Positions 53,444 through 61,263 of a DNA stretch of 64,000 nucleotides are shown here, one piece after another; positions within the stretch are counted from its first letter, which is position 1; each line of letters opens with the position of its first letter. Made by a program: the position numbers and the translations under genes. Source of the stretch: CAWBYL01 sp963793025 (GTDB taxonomy: Bacteria; Actinomycetota; Acidimicrobiia; Acidimicrobiales; Acidimicrobilacustridaceae); the NCBI GenBank assembly GCA_963793025.1, contig CAWBYL010000006.1, positions 1,116,001-1,180,000 of the forward strand, written 5' to 3'. The notes beneath the pieces were generated by a model. The model had not been told where the DNA came from. It saw nothing but the letters and a program-made list of their open reading frames with translations, and did no database searches.

Positions 53444-54204
53444 TGATCACACCCCGTATCGGGATCACCTCGACTCCCGTCGTCCACGAAGGACTGGCCC
53501 TCGAGTCGTGCACGCGTGCGTACGTCGACGCGGTGATCGCCGCCGGTGGTGTTCCGGTGCTGCTGCCGGTGCTGCCGCTCGAGTTGGTGGGACCGCTGCT
53601 CGACGGTCTCGACGGTGTGCTGCTGTCCGGCGGAGGTGACATCGATCCCCGCGCCTACGGCGCCGCGTCGGCGCCCGAGACAGTAGGGATCGACGAGGAG
53701 AGGGACCGGTTCGAGCTGGCGCTGGTGCGGATGGCGCTGGCCGGCGACCTGCCGATCCTCGGCATCTGTCGTGGTCACCAGGTGCTCAACGTCGCCCTCG
53801 GCGGGGCCCTCGACCAGCATGTCCCCCACCTCACGGGCAACGACCACCAGGAGCGGGTCCGCGTGGCCGAGGAGATCCACCGGGTCGACCTCCTTCCCGC
53901 GTCACAGGTGGCCCGGGTGGTGGGCACACCGTCGATCGGGGTCAACACGCTGCACCACCAGGCCGTGCGGGTTCCCGGCGACCACCTCGACGTGGTCGGC
54001 CGCTCCGACGACGGTCTCGTCGAGGCGGTGGAGGGCGCCGACGGCCTGCGGGTGATCGGTGTCCAGTGGCACCCCGAGCTCCTGACGGCCTGGCCCGAGC
54101 ACGAAGCCCTGTTCCGATGGTTGGTCGACGAGGCGGCGGTGGAGCGCGCGGTGGGCCCGGTCGAGGTTGGTCCGGTCTCGTCGTTGCACGAAGCTGTGGC
54201 GTGA
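53443..54204 (+). CDS. C26 gamma-glutamyl hydrolase / class I glutamine amidotransferase-like
   Basis: PuuD-like hydrolase, 253 residues from GTG 53443. VLLSGGGDIDPRAYG (oxyanion side), nucleophile in ILGICRGHQVLNVALGG, and His-Glu in GVQWHPELLT form the triad; SIGVNTLHHQAV is the extra family motif. Members cleave gamma-glutamyl amides such as gamma-glutamyl-GABA. GTGA-coupled to the ATP-grasp gene, in the place where NAGGN clusters usually carry an M42 peptidase, so it may turn over the cluster product. Confidence 0.88.
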   Translation: MITPRIGITSTPVVHEGLALESCTRAYVDAVIAAGGVPVLLPVLPLELVGPLLDGLDGVLLSGGGDIDPRAYGAASAPETVGIDEERDRFELALVRMALAGDLPILGICRGHQVLNVALGGALDQHVPHLTGNDHQERVRVAEEIHRVDLLPASQVARVVGTPSIGVNTLHHQAVRVPGDHLDVVGRSDDGLVEAVEGADGLRVIGVQWHPELLTAWPEHEALFRWLVDEAAVERAVGPVEVGPVSSLHEAVA

Positions 54205-55190
54205 CCTTCGATCCAACCGAGCCGTCACCCACCGTCGACCGGCCCTCGGGCTACGACCAGCTCAACCGGTACACCACGATCATCGTGGACGAGGCGCAGC
54301 AGCGCGGCATCCACGTCGAGGTGGGGGATCCTTCGCTGGGTGAGCTCACGTTGAGCCTCGACGGCCGTCGGGTGCGCACGTTCGAGTCGCTGTCCGAGCT
54401 GACCAGCGCGGTGGCCTTCGTGCGCTGCTCGGACAAGGTTCTGACCAGGCAGGTCCTCCTGCGGGCCGGCCTCCCGGTGCCCGAGGGCGTCGAGGCCACC
54501 TTCGACGGCGGCGACGAGGCCTTCCTGGCCCGCTGCGGTGACCTCGTCGTCAAGCCCGCCGTGGGAGAGGGCGGCGCCGGGATCACCGTCGGCGTCACCG
54601 ATCCGCATGGCCTTCGCACCGCCGTCGAGCGTGCTCGGGCCGTGGCCCCGCGGGTCCTTCTCGAACGGTGCCACGAGGGCCACGACCTCCGAATCGTCGT
54701 GATCGGAGGTGCGGTCGTCGCCGCGTCGGTCCGCCGGCCCCCCACCGTCGAGGGCGACGGTCGTCGCACCATCGCCGAGTTGCTCTCCGCCCTGGCCGAC
54801 GAGCGTTCGGCGGCCACCGACGGAGCCTCTCACCTGTCACTCGACGAGACGACCCTCGGTGTCCTCGCCGGCGACGGCGTCACGCCCCTCGACGTGTTGC
54901 CCGAAGGAGCGCTCCAGCGCGTGCGGCGCACGGCCAACGTCCACACCGGTGGGACCATCGAAGACGTGACCGACCACATAGATCCCGGCCTGGGGGCGGT
55001 GGCGGTGGCCGTGGCCGAGGCCATCGTCATCCCGGTCGTCGGTGTCGACCTGATCGCGCCCGACCTCAAGGCGCCCGACTGCGTGGTCATCGAGGCCAAC
55101 GAGCAGCCCGGTCTGGCCAACCACGAACCCCGCCCCACCGCCGCCCGCTTCGTCGACCTGCTCTTCCCGGCCACGGTCCGGTCGAGATGA
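54201..55190 (+). CDS. ATP-grasp ligase resembling the Ngg synthetase C-half
   Basis: ATP-grasp enzyme of 329 residues from GTG 54201. Landmarks: RGIHVEVGDPSLGELTLSL, SLSELTSAVAFVRCSDKVLT, VVKPAVGEGGAGITV (glycine loop, 117-131), DLRIVVIGGAVVAASVRRPP, RRTANVHTGGTIEDVTD and VIEANEQPGLANHEPRPTA. These are the features of the ATP-grasp half of N-acetylglutaminylglutamine synthetase (TIGR03103) as I recall it. That enzyme is a GNAT-ATP-grasp fusion of about 550-600 residues; here the acetyltransferase half is absent. It would join two amino acids, possibly without acetylation. Confidence 0.82.
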   Translation: MTFDPTEPSPTVDRPSGYDQLNRYTTIIVDEAQQRGIHVEVGDPSLGELTLSLDGRRVRTFESLSELTSAVAFVRCSDKVLTRQVLLRAGLPVPEGVEATFDGGDEAFLARCGDLVVKPAVGEGGAGITVGVTDPHGLRTAVERARAVAPRVLLERCHEGHDLRIVVIGGAVVAASVRRPPTVEGDGRRTIAELLSALADERSAATDGASHLSLDETTLGVLAGDGVTPLDVLPEGALQRVRRTANVHTGGTIEDVTDHIDPGLGAVAVAVAEAIVIPVVGVDLIAPDLKAPDCVVIEANEQPGLANHEPRPTAARFVDLLFPATVRSR

Positions 55191-55248
55191 GTCGTCGAGG
55201 TCGGTAGGCTCGACCTCTCACACCGTCTGCAGCTCTGCGGGAGGACGG

Positions 55249-55680
55249 ATGGCGGAACGCCGTGTCGTGGCCAATGAACCTGCCATCGTCCACGAGACCC
55301 TCGACGGGGAGCTCGTGGTGGTCCACGTCGCGTCCGGTACCTACTTCTCGGGTGCGGGCCCGGCCACGGTGGCCTGGAACGAGCTCGTCTCGGGTGCCAC
55401 CACCGGCGAGGTGGCGGCCCTGCTGAGCGAGGCCTACGACGTCGATGTGGCCCAGGCCGCCCTCGATCTCGAGGACTTCGTGGCCGAGCTGGAGTCCCAG
55501 GGCCTGGTGCGGCCCCTCGCTGACGCCACCGGCGAAGCGGACGCCTCGTCGTGGGGGACGTCGGTGCCCGGAACCGGCGCCTACGTCGCTCCTCGGCTGA
55601 AGCGCTACGACGACCTCGTCGACCTGGCGCCCCCCTCGCGAGACGGTGGCGGTTTGGGGCCGTCCCCTCGCGACTCCTAG
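55249..55680 (+). CDS. PqqD-like protein with a leader-like C-terminal tail
   Basis: A 143-residue protein with a good GGGAGGACGG site. Residues 1-95 follow the PqqD/RRE winged-helix pattern: VVANEPAIVHETLDGELVVVH, YFSGAGPATVAWNEL, VDVAQAALDLEDFVAELESQGLV. Such domains bind precursor peptides or redox partners. The tail holds YVAPRLKRYDDLVDL (about 112-126), which resembles the Y-x-x-P-x-L recognition motif in lasso-type leader peptides, then a Gly/Pro/Ser-rich end. No maturase or protease is adjacent. It is 58 bases after the ATP-grasp gene. Confidence 0.75.
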   Translation: MAERRVVANEPAIVHETLDGELVVVHVASGTYFSGAGPATVAWNELVSGATTGEVAALLSEAYDVDVAQAALDLEDFVAELESQGLVRPLADATGEADASSWGTSVPGTGAYVAPRLKRYDDLVDLAPPSRDGGGLGPSPRDS

Positions 55681-55719
55681 CGTCGGATCATCGAAGGGTC
55701 ACACCTAACACGACGGGGG

Positions 55720-57420
55720 ATGGCGTTGAACGATCGCACGCACCGCTGGGAGCCGCCGGCCTCGGCCGCGCCACTCGTGGGTCCCGGTGGCCCCTTCGAG
55801 TTGGTGACCGAGGACGTCCTCGGAGCCGCCGTCACGGTTTTTGCCCGTCGCCCGCCCCACCTGCGGGCGGTGCTGGAAGCAGCCGTGGAGCGCACGCCGA
55901 CCCAGGACTTCCTGGTGTTCCCCGAGCTCACGCTGACCTTCGCCGATGCCGGCGCCTCGGTGGCCCGGATCGCCGCCGTCCTCGCCGGCCACGGCGTGAG
56001 CCGAGGGGATTGCGTCGCCTTCGCCGCCGCCAACGTGTCCCCCTACCCGGTGGCGTGGTGGGCAACGGTGGCCCTCGGGGCCGTCGTGTCCAGCCTCAAC
56101 GGCTGGTGGACTCCGTCGGAGCTGGCCTACGGCATCGAGCTCTCCCGACCGACGGTCGTGGTGGCCGATGCCCGGCGGCTGGAGCGGCTCGAGGAGGCCG
56201 GGCTCTCTGACGATCTCGTCGTCATCGACATGGCCGATCTCGAGCCGTTGCTCGGTCCGGCCCGACCGGACGACCCCCCGATGCCCGACGTCGAGATCGA
56301 CGAGGACGACCCCGCAACCATCTTGTTCACGAGCGGCACGACCGGCCGGCCCAAGGGGGCGACCCTCTCGCACCGCAACTACGTGCACTGCCCGCAGGTG
56401 CAGCTCCTGCAAGGGGCCATGGCGGCGTTGGCCATGCCCGCTCCGCCGGACGCGCCCGCTCGCCCGCAGGCTTCGAACCTGTTGGTGTCGCCCCTCTTCC
56501 ACGTCTCGGGGGCGCTCCCTCTGGCCAGCGCTCCGGCCACCGGCAACAAGCTGGTGTTCCCGGCGGTGGGGGCCTGGGACGAGATCACCCACCTCCGCCT
56601 CACCGAGGAGCACCACATCGCCGGCTGGAGCGCGGTGCCGACCCAGTTCTGGCGCCTGCTCGAGCACCCCCGGTTCGACGAGTTCGACACCTCCAGCGTC
56701 ATGAACGTGGGTGGCGGTGGGGCGGTGTTCCCCCCTGAGCTGTTCCGGCTGATGGCTCGCAAGCTGCCTCAAGCCCGCGTGGGCGCCGGCTACGGGATGA
56801 GCGAGACGCTCGGCTCCGGGTCCCGTCTGGGCGGTCTCACCCTGGAGACCCACCCGGCGTCGGTCGGCGCCGTCGAGCCGCTGTGTGAGATCCAGATCCG
56901 CGGCGTCGACGGCGAGGCCCTTCCCGACGGGGAAGTCGGAGAGATCTGCATACGGGGGGCGGCGGTCTTCATCGGCTACTGGGACAACCCCGAGGCCACC
57001 GCCGAGGCTCTCGACGACGACCGCTGGTACCGCACCGGCGACTACGGACGATTCAGCGACGGCGTGCTGCAGCTCGACAGCCGGATGCGCGACCTCATCA
57101 TCCGCGGCGGCGAGAACATCTATCCGATCGAGATCGAGAACCGCCTGATCGAGCACCCCGACGTGGCCGAGGTGTGCGTGGTGGGCGTGGCCCACCACCT
57201 GCTGGGCCAGGAGGTCGCCGCCGTCGTGGTGATCCACGAGGGGTCGACGCTGGACGCCGACGGGATCCGCGACTGGGTGCGGGCGACCCTGGCCGGCTAC
57301 AAGGTCCCCGCCCACGTCCTGTTCCGCGATGCACTGCCCTACAACGCGACGGGCAAGGTCCTCAAGCACGAAGTCGAGGTCGAGGTCGTCGACGAGCTGG
57401 GGATCGGGACCACCTCCTGA
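55720..57420 (+). CDS. AMP-forming acyl-CoA synthetase
   Basis: ANL-superfamily ligase, 566 residues. P-loop-like motif LFTSGTTGRPKGATLSHRN (about 205-223), VGAGYGMSETLGSG (A5), WYRTGDYGRF (A7), RGGENIYPIEIENRL (A8) and the A10 lysine in NATGKVLKHEV. Activates a carboxylate as acyl-AMP and makes the CoA thioester; chain specificity unknown. It follows the PqqD-like gene by 39 bases and could be co-transcribed, or simply adjacent. Confidence 0.9.
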   Translation: MALNDRTHRWEPPASAAPLVGPGGPFELVTEDVLGAAVTVFARRPPHLRAVLEAAVERTPTQDFLVFPELTLTFADAGASVARIAAVLAGHGVSRGDCVAFAAANVSPYPVAWWATVALGAVVSSLNGWWTPSELAYGIELSRPTVVVADARRLERLEEAGLSDDLVVIDMADLEPLLGPARPDDPPMPDVEIDEDDPATILFTSGTTGRPKGATLSHRNYVHCPQVQLLQGAMAALAMPAPPDAPARPQASNLLVSPLFHVSGALPLASAPATGNKLVFPAVGAWDEITHLRLTEEHHIAGWSAVPTQFWRLLEHPRFDEFDTSSVMNVGGGGAVFPPELFRLMARKLPQARVGAGYGMSETLGSGSRLGGLTLETHPASVGAVEPLCEIQIRGVDGEALPDGEVGEICIRGAAVFIGYWDNPEATAEALDDDRWYRTGDYGRFSDGVLQLDSRMRDLIIRGGENIYPIEIENRLIEHPDVAEVCVVGVAHHLLGQEVAAVVVIHEGSTLDADGIRDWVRATLAGYKVPAHVLFRDALPYNATGKVLKHEVEVEVVDELGIGTTS

Positions 57421-57450
57421 CCGCTGTCGCGAACCGGGCCCGAGTGGTCC

Positions 57451-57464
57451 TAGCCTGCAGACCA
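57451..57464 (+). promoter_or_regulatory. -10 element of a leaderless peroxiredoxin gene
   Basis: TAGCCT at 57451-57456 lies seven bases before ATG 57464, with no ribosome site between. This fits the common actinobacterial leaderless pattern and suggests the peroxiredoxin is transcribed independently of the acyl-CoA synthetase. Confidence 0.45.
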
Positions 57465-57946
57465 TGGCTATCGAGACTGGTGCAAAAGTTCCTGACGTCG
57501 AGGTTCGCGTGATGGGGGCCGAGGGCCCCGAAGCGACCACCACGGGCGAGTTGCTGGGCCACGGCAAGGTCGTGCTGTTCGCCGTGCCCGGCGCCTTCAC
57601 CCCTGGCTGCTCCAAGGTGCACCTGCCCGGCTACGTCGCCCAGGGCAAGGAGCTCAAGGACAAGGGCGTCGAGCGCATCGTGTGCGTCTCGGTCAACGAC
57701 GCGTGGGTGATGGACGCGTGGGGCAAGGATCAGGGCGTCGAGGACGACATCGTCATGGTGGCCGACGGCAACGGCGAGTTCACCGAGGCCATGGGCCTGG
57801 CCAAGGACATCAGTGCCGCAGGGCTGGGCACCCGCTCGCAGCGCTACGCCGCCATCATCGACGACGGTGTGATCACGTCGCTCCAGGTCGAGCCGGCCGG
57901 CGGCGTCGAGGTGAGCGCCTGCTCCAACATCTTGTCGCTGCTCTAG
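57464..57946 (+). CDS. peroxiredoxin, Prx5 type
   Basis: Thiol peroxidase of 160 residues: PGAFTPGCSKVHLPGY carries the peroxidatic cysteine in the P-x3-T-x2-C motif (about 43-58), with CVSVNDAWVMDAWGKD and a late SACSNIL that could provide a resolving cysteine. Reduces peroxides with a thioredoxin- or glutaredoxin-like donor. ATG 57464 gives the standard N-terminus. Confidence 0.92.
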   Translation: MAIETGAKVPDVEVRVMGAEGPEATTTGELLGHGKVVLFAVPGAFTPGCSKVHLPGYVAQGKELKDKGVERIVCVSVNDAWVMDAWGKDQGVEDDIVMVADGNGEFTEAMGLAKDISAAGLGTRSQRYAAIIDDGVITSLQVEPAGGVEVSACSNILSLL

Positions 57947-57954
57947 GGATGCCT

Positions 57955-57984
57955 CCTCGCCCGCAGCCTCGGCTGTGGGCGAGG
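57955..57984. terminator. strong hairpin between peroxiredoxin and NUDIX genes
   Basis: CCTCGCCCGCAG (57955-57966) and CTGTGGGCGAGG (57973-57984) form a 12-bp stem with one G-T wobble and a 6-base loop. It starts 8 bases after the peroxiredoxin stop and ends 7 bases before the convergent NUDIX stop, so it can serve both directions. No T-run is present. Confidence 0.75.
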
Positions 57985-57991
57985 CGATCGC

Positions 57992-58465
57992 TCAGGTCGA
58001 TCCGTCGGCCAGGTACGCCTCCAGCGCATCGAGGAGGGGGCGTTGGGACGCCAGCATCTTCGACCGCGCCTCGGGAACGGTGAACCACCCGGCCCGATCG
58101 ACCTCGGGGAACTCGACGAGGCGGCCGGAGCCACGGGGCCACTCCATCTCGAAGGTGTTGCTGTGGACGTGCTCGACATCGACGTCGCCGGCCACCGCCC
58201 ACGCCGTCACCCGCTTGCCTCCCGTCTGGCGGATCTCGCCGAGCAGGTGCTCGGGTCCCGACGGGGCCGGCTGACCGAGCTCCTCGGAGAACTCCCGATG
58301 CGCGACCTCGAGCGGGTCCTCGGCGTCGTCGTACTCGCCCTTGGGGATCGACCAGGACCCGTCGTCTCGCCGGGCCCAGAACGGGCCGCCCGGGTGCACG
58401 AGCAGCACCTGGACGCCATCGGGCCCTCGGCGGTGGAGGATCAGACCGGCGCTGCGCGGTGGCAT
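57992..58465 (-). CDS. NUDIX hydrolase
   Basis: A 157-residue pyrophosphohydrolase from ATG 58465. The Nudix box is complete: G-E-Y-D-D-A-E-D-P then ...AHREFSEELG (about 42-63), with the RExxEE core. SAGLILHRRGPDGVQVLLVHPGG and WSIPKGE are typical of the subgroup acting on nucleotide or diadenosine substrates, often annotated as DNA mismatch-type NTP hydrolases. Substrate not settled. Confidence 0.9.
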   Translation of the reverse strand: MPPRSAGLILHRRGPDGVQVLLVHPGGPFWARRDDGSWSIPKGEYDDAEDPLEVAHREFSEELGQPAPSGPEHLLGEIRQTGGKRVTAWAVAGDVDVEHVHSNTFEMEWPRGSGRLVEFPEVDRAGWFTVPEARSKMLASQRPLLDALEAYLADGST

Positions 58466-58543
58466 CGGGCGAGACGGTAGCGGTGCCTCGCCTTTCCGGT
58501 CTGCCATAGGGTGGCGCTGACGTCCGTCGTTCAGGAGGGGACC

Positions 58544-59488
58544 ATGTCCGACGACCACGCGGTCAACACCAGCGAGCTCGGCCTCGACGTGAGGCCCATG
58601 GCCGGGGTGATCGGCGCCGAGGTGCTCGGGATCGATCTGACGGGCCCGCTCAACCCTGCGGTGGTGGCCGAGATCCGGGCCGCCCTGCTGCAGTGGAAGG
58701 TCGTCTTCTTCCGCGACCAGCACATCGACCAGGACCAGCACCTCGCTCTGGCCCGGGCCTTCGGGGAGCCCACGCCGGCCCACCCGACGCTGCCGGCGGT
58801 GTTTCCGGACCACCCCGAGATACTGCTGCTCGACAACCAGCAGGGCGCGACCAGCACCAAGGGGGAGGATGCCGGCGACGGTCCCCGGATCGAGAGCCGG
58901 TGGCACACCGACGTCACCTTCCTGCCCGCTCCGCCGATGGCGTCGATCCTGCGGGGCGTGGTGGTGCCGCCCTACGGCGGCGACACCCAGTGGACGAACC
59001 TGGCCGTCGCCTACGAGCGCCTGTCGCCCGAGGTGCAGCGCTTCGTCGACGGTCTCCACGCCGTGCACCAGAACGCCCTTCCCCTCGACCGGGGGGAGAT
59101 GCCGAGCGGCCTGGCCAAGACCTTCATGTCGACGCCCATCCGGGCCGTGCACCCGGTGGTGCGGGTCCACCCCGAGACGGGTGAGCGGGTGATCTTCGTC
59201 AACCCGAACTTCACCAGCCACATCGTCGAGCTCTCCCGGCGGGAGGGCAACCACGTGCTGGCGATGCTCTACGAGCACATGACCCGTGCCGAGTTCACGG
59301 TGCGGTTCCGGTGGGAACCGGGCAGCATCGCGTTCTGGGACAACCGGGCCACCTCGCATCTGGTGCCCACCGACGTACCCCGGGGGATGCACCGGTCGAT
59401 GCAGCGGATCACCCTGGCCGGGGAACCGACGGTCGGGGTCGACGGGGCGACGTCCTACGCCGTCGTCGAGGATCAGGTCAGCGCGTAG
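58544..59488 (+). CDS. TauD/TfdA-family 2OG-Fe(II) dioxygenase
   Basis: A 314-residue dioxygenase; ATG 58544 has AGGAGGGG upstream. AEVLGIDLTGPLN, VVFFRDQHIDQDQHLALARAFG, iron ligands in RWHTDVTF (His, Asp) and the distal His in WDNRATSHLVPTD, followed by the 2OG-binding RSMQRITLAG. Family members hydroxylate sulfonates, sulfates, phenoxyacetates or amino acids. Its 3' end overlaps the convergent oxygenase by 16 bases. Confidence 0.9.
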   Translation: MSDDHAVNTSELGLDVRPMAGVIGAEVLGIDLTGPLNPAVVAEIRAALLQWKVVFFRDQHIDQDQHLALARAFGEPTPAHPTLPAVFPDHPEILLLDNQQGATSTKGEDAGDGPRIESRWHTDVTFLPAPPMASILRGVVVPPYGGDTQWTNLAVAYERLSPEVQRFVDGLHAVHQNALPLDRGEMPSGLAKTFMSTPIRAVHPVVRVHPETGERVIFVNPNFTSHIVELSRREGNHVLAMLYEHMTRAEFTVRFRWEPGSIAFWDNRATSHLVPTDVPRGMHRSMQRITLAGEPTVGVDGATSYAVVEDQVSA

Positions 59489-60411
59489 CGTTCCGCAGCG
59501 CCGTCCTTGAACGCCTCCTGGCGGCGGAGCAGGTGTTCGCCGGCGACGATGGGAGCGATGGCCGGATGGTCGGCGTCGACGCAGGATGGTGCTGGCGTGA
59601 CCACCGCGTCGAGTGCGGGGTAGTGGAAGTAGACGAGCGCGTACCGTGACGACTGGGCGGCCAGCTCCCGCGGCGGGTTGACCACGCGGTGCAGGTTGGC
59701 GGGGATGCGCCGATTGGTCCAGCGGGAGAAGAGGTCGCCGACCTGGACGACGTAGGCCTCCTCGGGGATCACCACGGGGGTCCAGCCCCGACCGGTGGGC
59801 CTCACCTCCAGGCCGCCGGGCGCCTCGTCGGCGGTGAGCAGCGTGATGCCTCCACGGTCGGTGTGGGCGTCGACACGCGTCTGGCCGGGGAGGGGTGGGG
59901 TGGGCTGGGGGATGTAGTGGTTGGCCACCAGGTTGGCGAACTGGTGCTCGGTCCAGGCGGGCAGCTCGGACCGGGGCAGGTCGAGCTCCTCCACCGTCAG
60001 CTCGACGAGGCGGGAAGCGAGGGCGCCGGCGGCCTCGTAGTAGGCGGTCCACGCCTCGGCGAAGCCCGAGGGCTCCGTCGGCCACTGGTCGAATCGGTCG
60101 AGCTCCTGGCACTCGAAGCGCTCGACCAGGTCGGGTACCCGGTCACCGGTGAGCTCGGTCGCCCCCTCGTAGACCGGCTGCCAGCCGCTCCACGGCCCGG
60201 CGCCGTCCCAACGCACGAGAGCCTTCTCCTCGGCCGGGAGGGCGAAGAACTCCCGGGAGCGGTCGAGGGCGCCGCGCCGCAGGTGAGGGTCGACGCCATG
60301 ACCCACGAGCAGCGCCGACGCATGGGAGCGCAGGGCGTCGACCAGGGCGGAGCCGGCGCCTGGTGCTGCGAGATCGACGACAGGAACCGGGGAGGTGGGT
60401 CGCGAGGCCAT
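59473..60411 (-). CDS. isopenicillin N synthase-like 2OG-Fe(II) oxygenase
   Basis: Second IPNS-like enzyme of the window, 312 residues from ATG 60411. PVPVVDLAAPG opens the DIOX_N part; RVDAHTDRGGITLLT provides His and Asp; ANLHRVVNPP the second His; SSRYALVYF the 2OG Arg. It differs clearly from the 8128-9123 paralogue. It is convergent with, and overlaps, the TauD-type gene. The 203 bases upstream hold no gene that I can support. Substrate unknown. Confidence 0.88.
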   Translation of the reverse strand: MASRPTSPVPVVDLAAPGAGSALVDALRSHASALLVGHGVDPHLRRGALDRSREFFALPAEEKALVRWDGAGPWSGWQPVYEGATELTGDRVPDLVERFECQELDRFDQWPTEPSGFAEAWTAYYEAAGALASRLVELTVEELDLPRSELPAWTEHQFANLVANHYIPQPTPPLPGQTRVDAHTDRGGITLLTADEAPGGLEVRPTGRGWTPVVIPEEAYVVQVGDLFSRWTNRRIPANLHRVVNPPRELAAQSSRYALVYFHYPALDAVVTPAPSCVDADHPAIAPIVAGEHLLRRQEAFKDGAAERYALT

Positions 60412-60614
60412 GGGTGCGACGGTACCCACCTGGCCCCGGCCTCGACAGGGGGGTGGGTCACGGGCCGGTGAAGGTTGTCTGACAGCAACCTCGACGGCCG
60501 CCGACCGGGGCGCCCGGGGGCCCGTGCTCACGACCGGCCCGACCACGGGGACCAGCTCGTCGCCGTCGCCGAGGTCGGCTCAGGAGGGGCCTGCGAGCTG
60601 ATCGACGGGGTCGG

Positions 60615-61169
60615 TCAGGACACCCGTACCCGGGGGGCGTGCACCGGGGTCTGACAGCCACAGGACCTCAGCTGGGCCGCCCAGACGGTGGCCGACAGCT
60701 CGATGGTGTCGAGGGACAGACCGAACTCGTCCTGGCAGTAGACGAGCCACATGGCGGTCGACCGGGCCACGTCGTCCATCTCGATCGAGGTTCCGTCGGC
60801 CAGTCGGAGACGGAGTCGCCCGGCATCACCGGCGAGGCCGACCCGGGCCGGATCCCAGCTCAGCGACCGGATCTTGCGCTGGCGTCTACCGGCTGGGACC
60901 TGGGCCATGATCAGGGCCAGTCGGTCGTCGATCACCTCGGCCCGGACGAGCGAGTCGATGCTGCCCAACTCGGCTATCTCGCCGGGGCTGAAGGCGTCGA
61001 GCACCCAGGCGTCGGAGGCGGCCGGGGCCCGGGGAGGGCCGGGGACGGCGTGCCAGGGCGCCGTCTCGGGCGGCGGGGTCTCGCTGACCGGTGAGCCGCC
61101 GCGGCGCCGCCCGAGGGCCCCGGCCGAGGCCAGGACGACGGCGAGGACGAGGGGGCCGGCGAGCACCAT
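60615..61169 (-). CDS. membrane-anchored protein of unknown function
   Basis: A 184-residue protein from ATG 61169. One N-terminal hydrophobic segment (MVLAGPLVLAVVLASAGAL) followed by RRRGG places the rest on the cytoplasmic side. A Pro/Glu-rich linker precedes a compact domain with SIDSLVRAEVIDDRLALIMAQV, RLRLADGTSIEMDDVA and a C-terminal CGC pair (LRSCGCQTPVH). I do not recognise the fold; the middle resembles PH-like strands with a ligand face. It follows nothing in an obvious operon. Confidence 0.65.
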   Translation of the reverse strand: MVLAGPLVLAVVLASAGALGRRRGGSPVSETPPPETAPWHAVPGPPRAPAASDAWVLDAFSPGEIAELGSIDSLVRAEVIDDRLALIMAQVPAGRRQRKIRSLSWDPARVGLAGDAGRLRLRLADGTSIEMDDVARSTAMWLVYCQDEFGLSLDTIELSATVWAAQLRSCGCQTPVHAPRVRVS

Positions 61170-61263
61170 CTGTCCATGGTGGCGGCGAAAACCGCGTTCA
61201 CCACCTCGGGAGAGCGTGACTACCGCCACAGTGGCCGATGACCACGAGGGGCCACTGGCCCGG

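Noticed and set aside
51568..55680. Lasso peptide cluster, suggested by an asparagine synthase-type gene plus a PqqD-like protein
   Set aside because: There is no transglutaminase-like leader protease and no separate precursor; the amidotransferase has an intact glutaminase half and a NAGGN-type partner.
60412..60614. A small gene in the gap before the IPNS-like gene
   Set aside because: All frames give Pro/Ser/Arg-rich sequence with no ribosome site or motif; probably promoter and spacer DNA.
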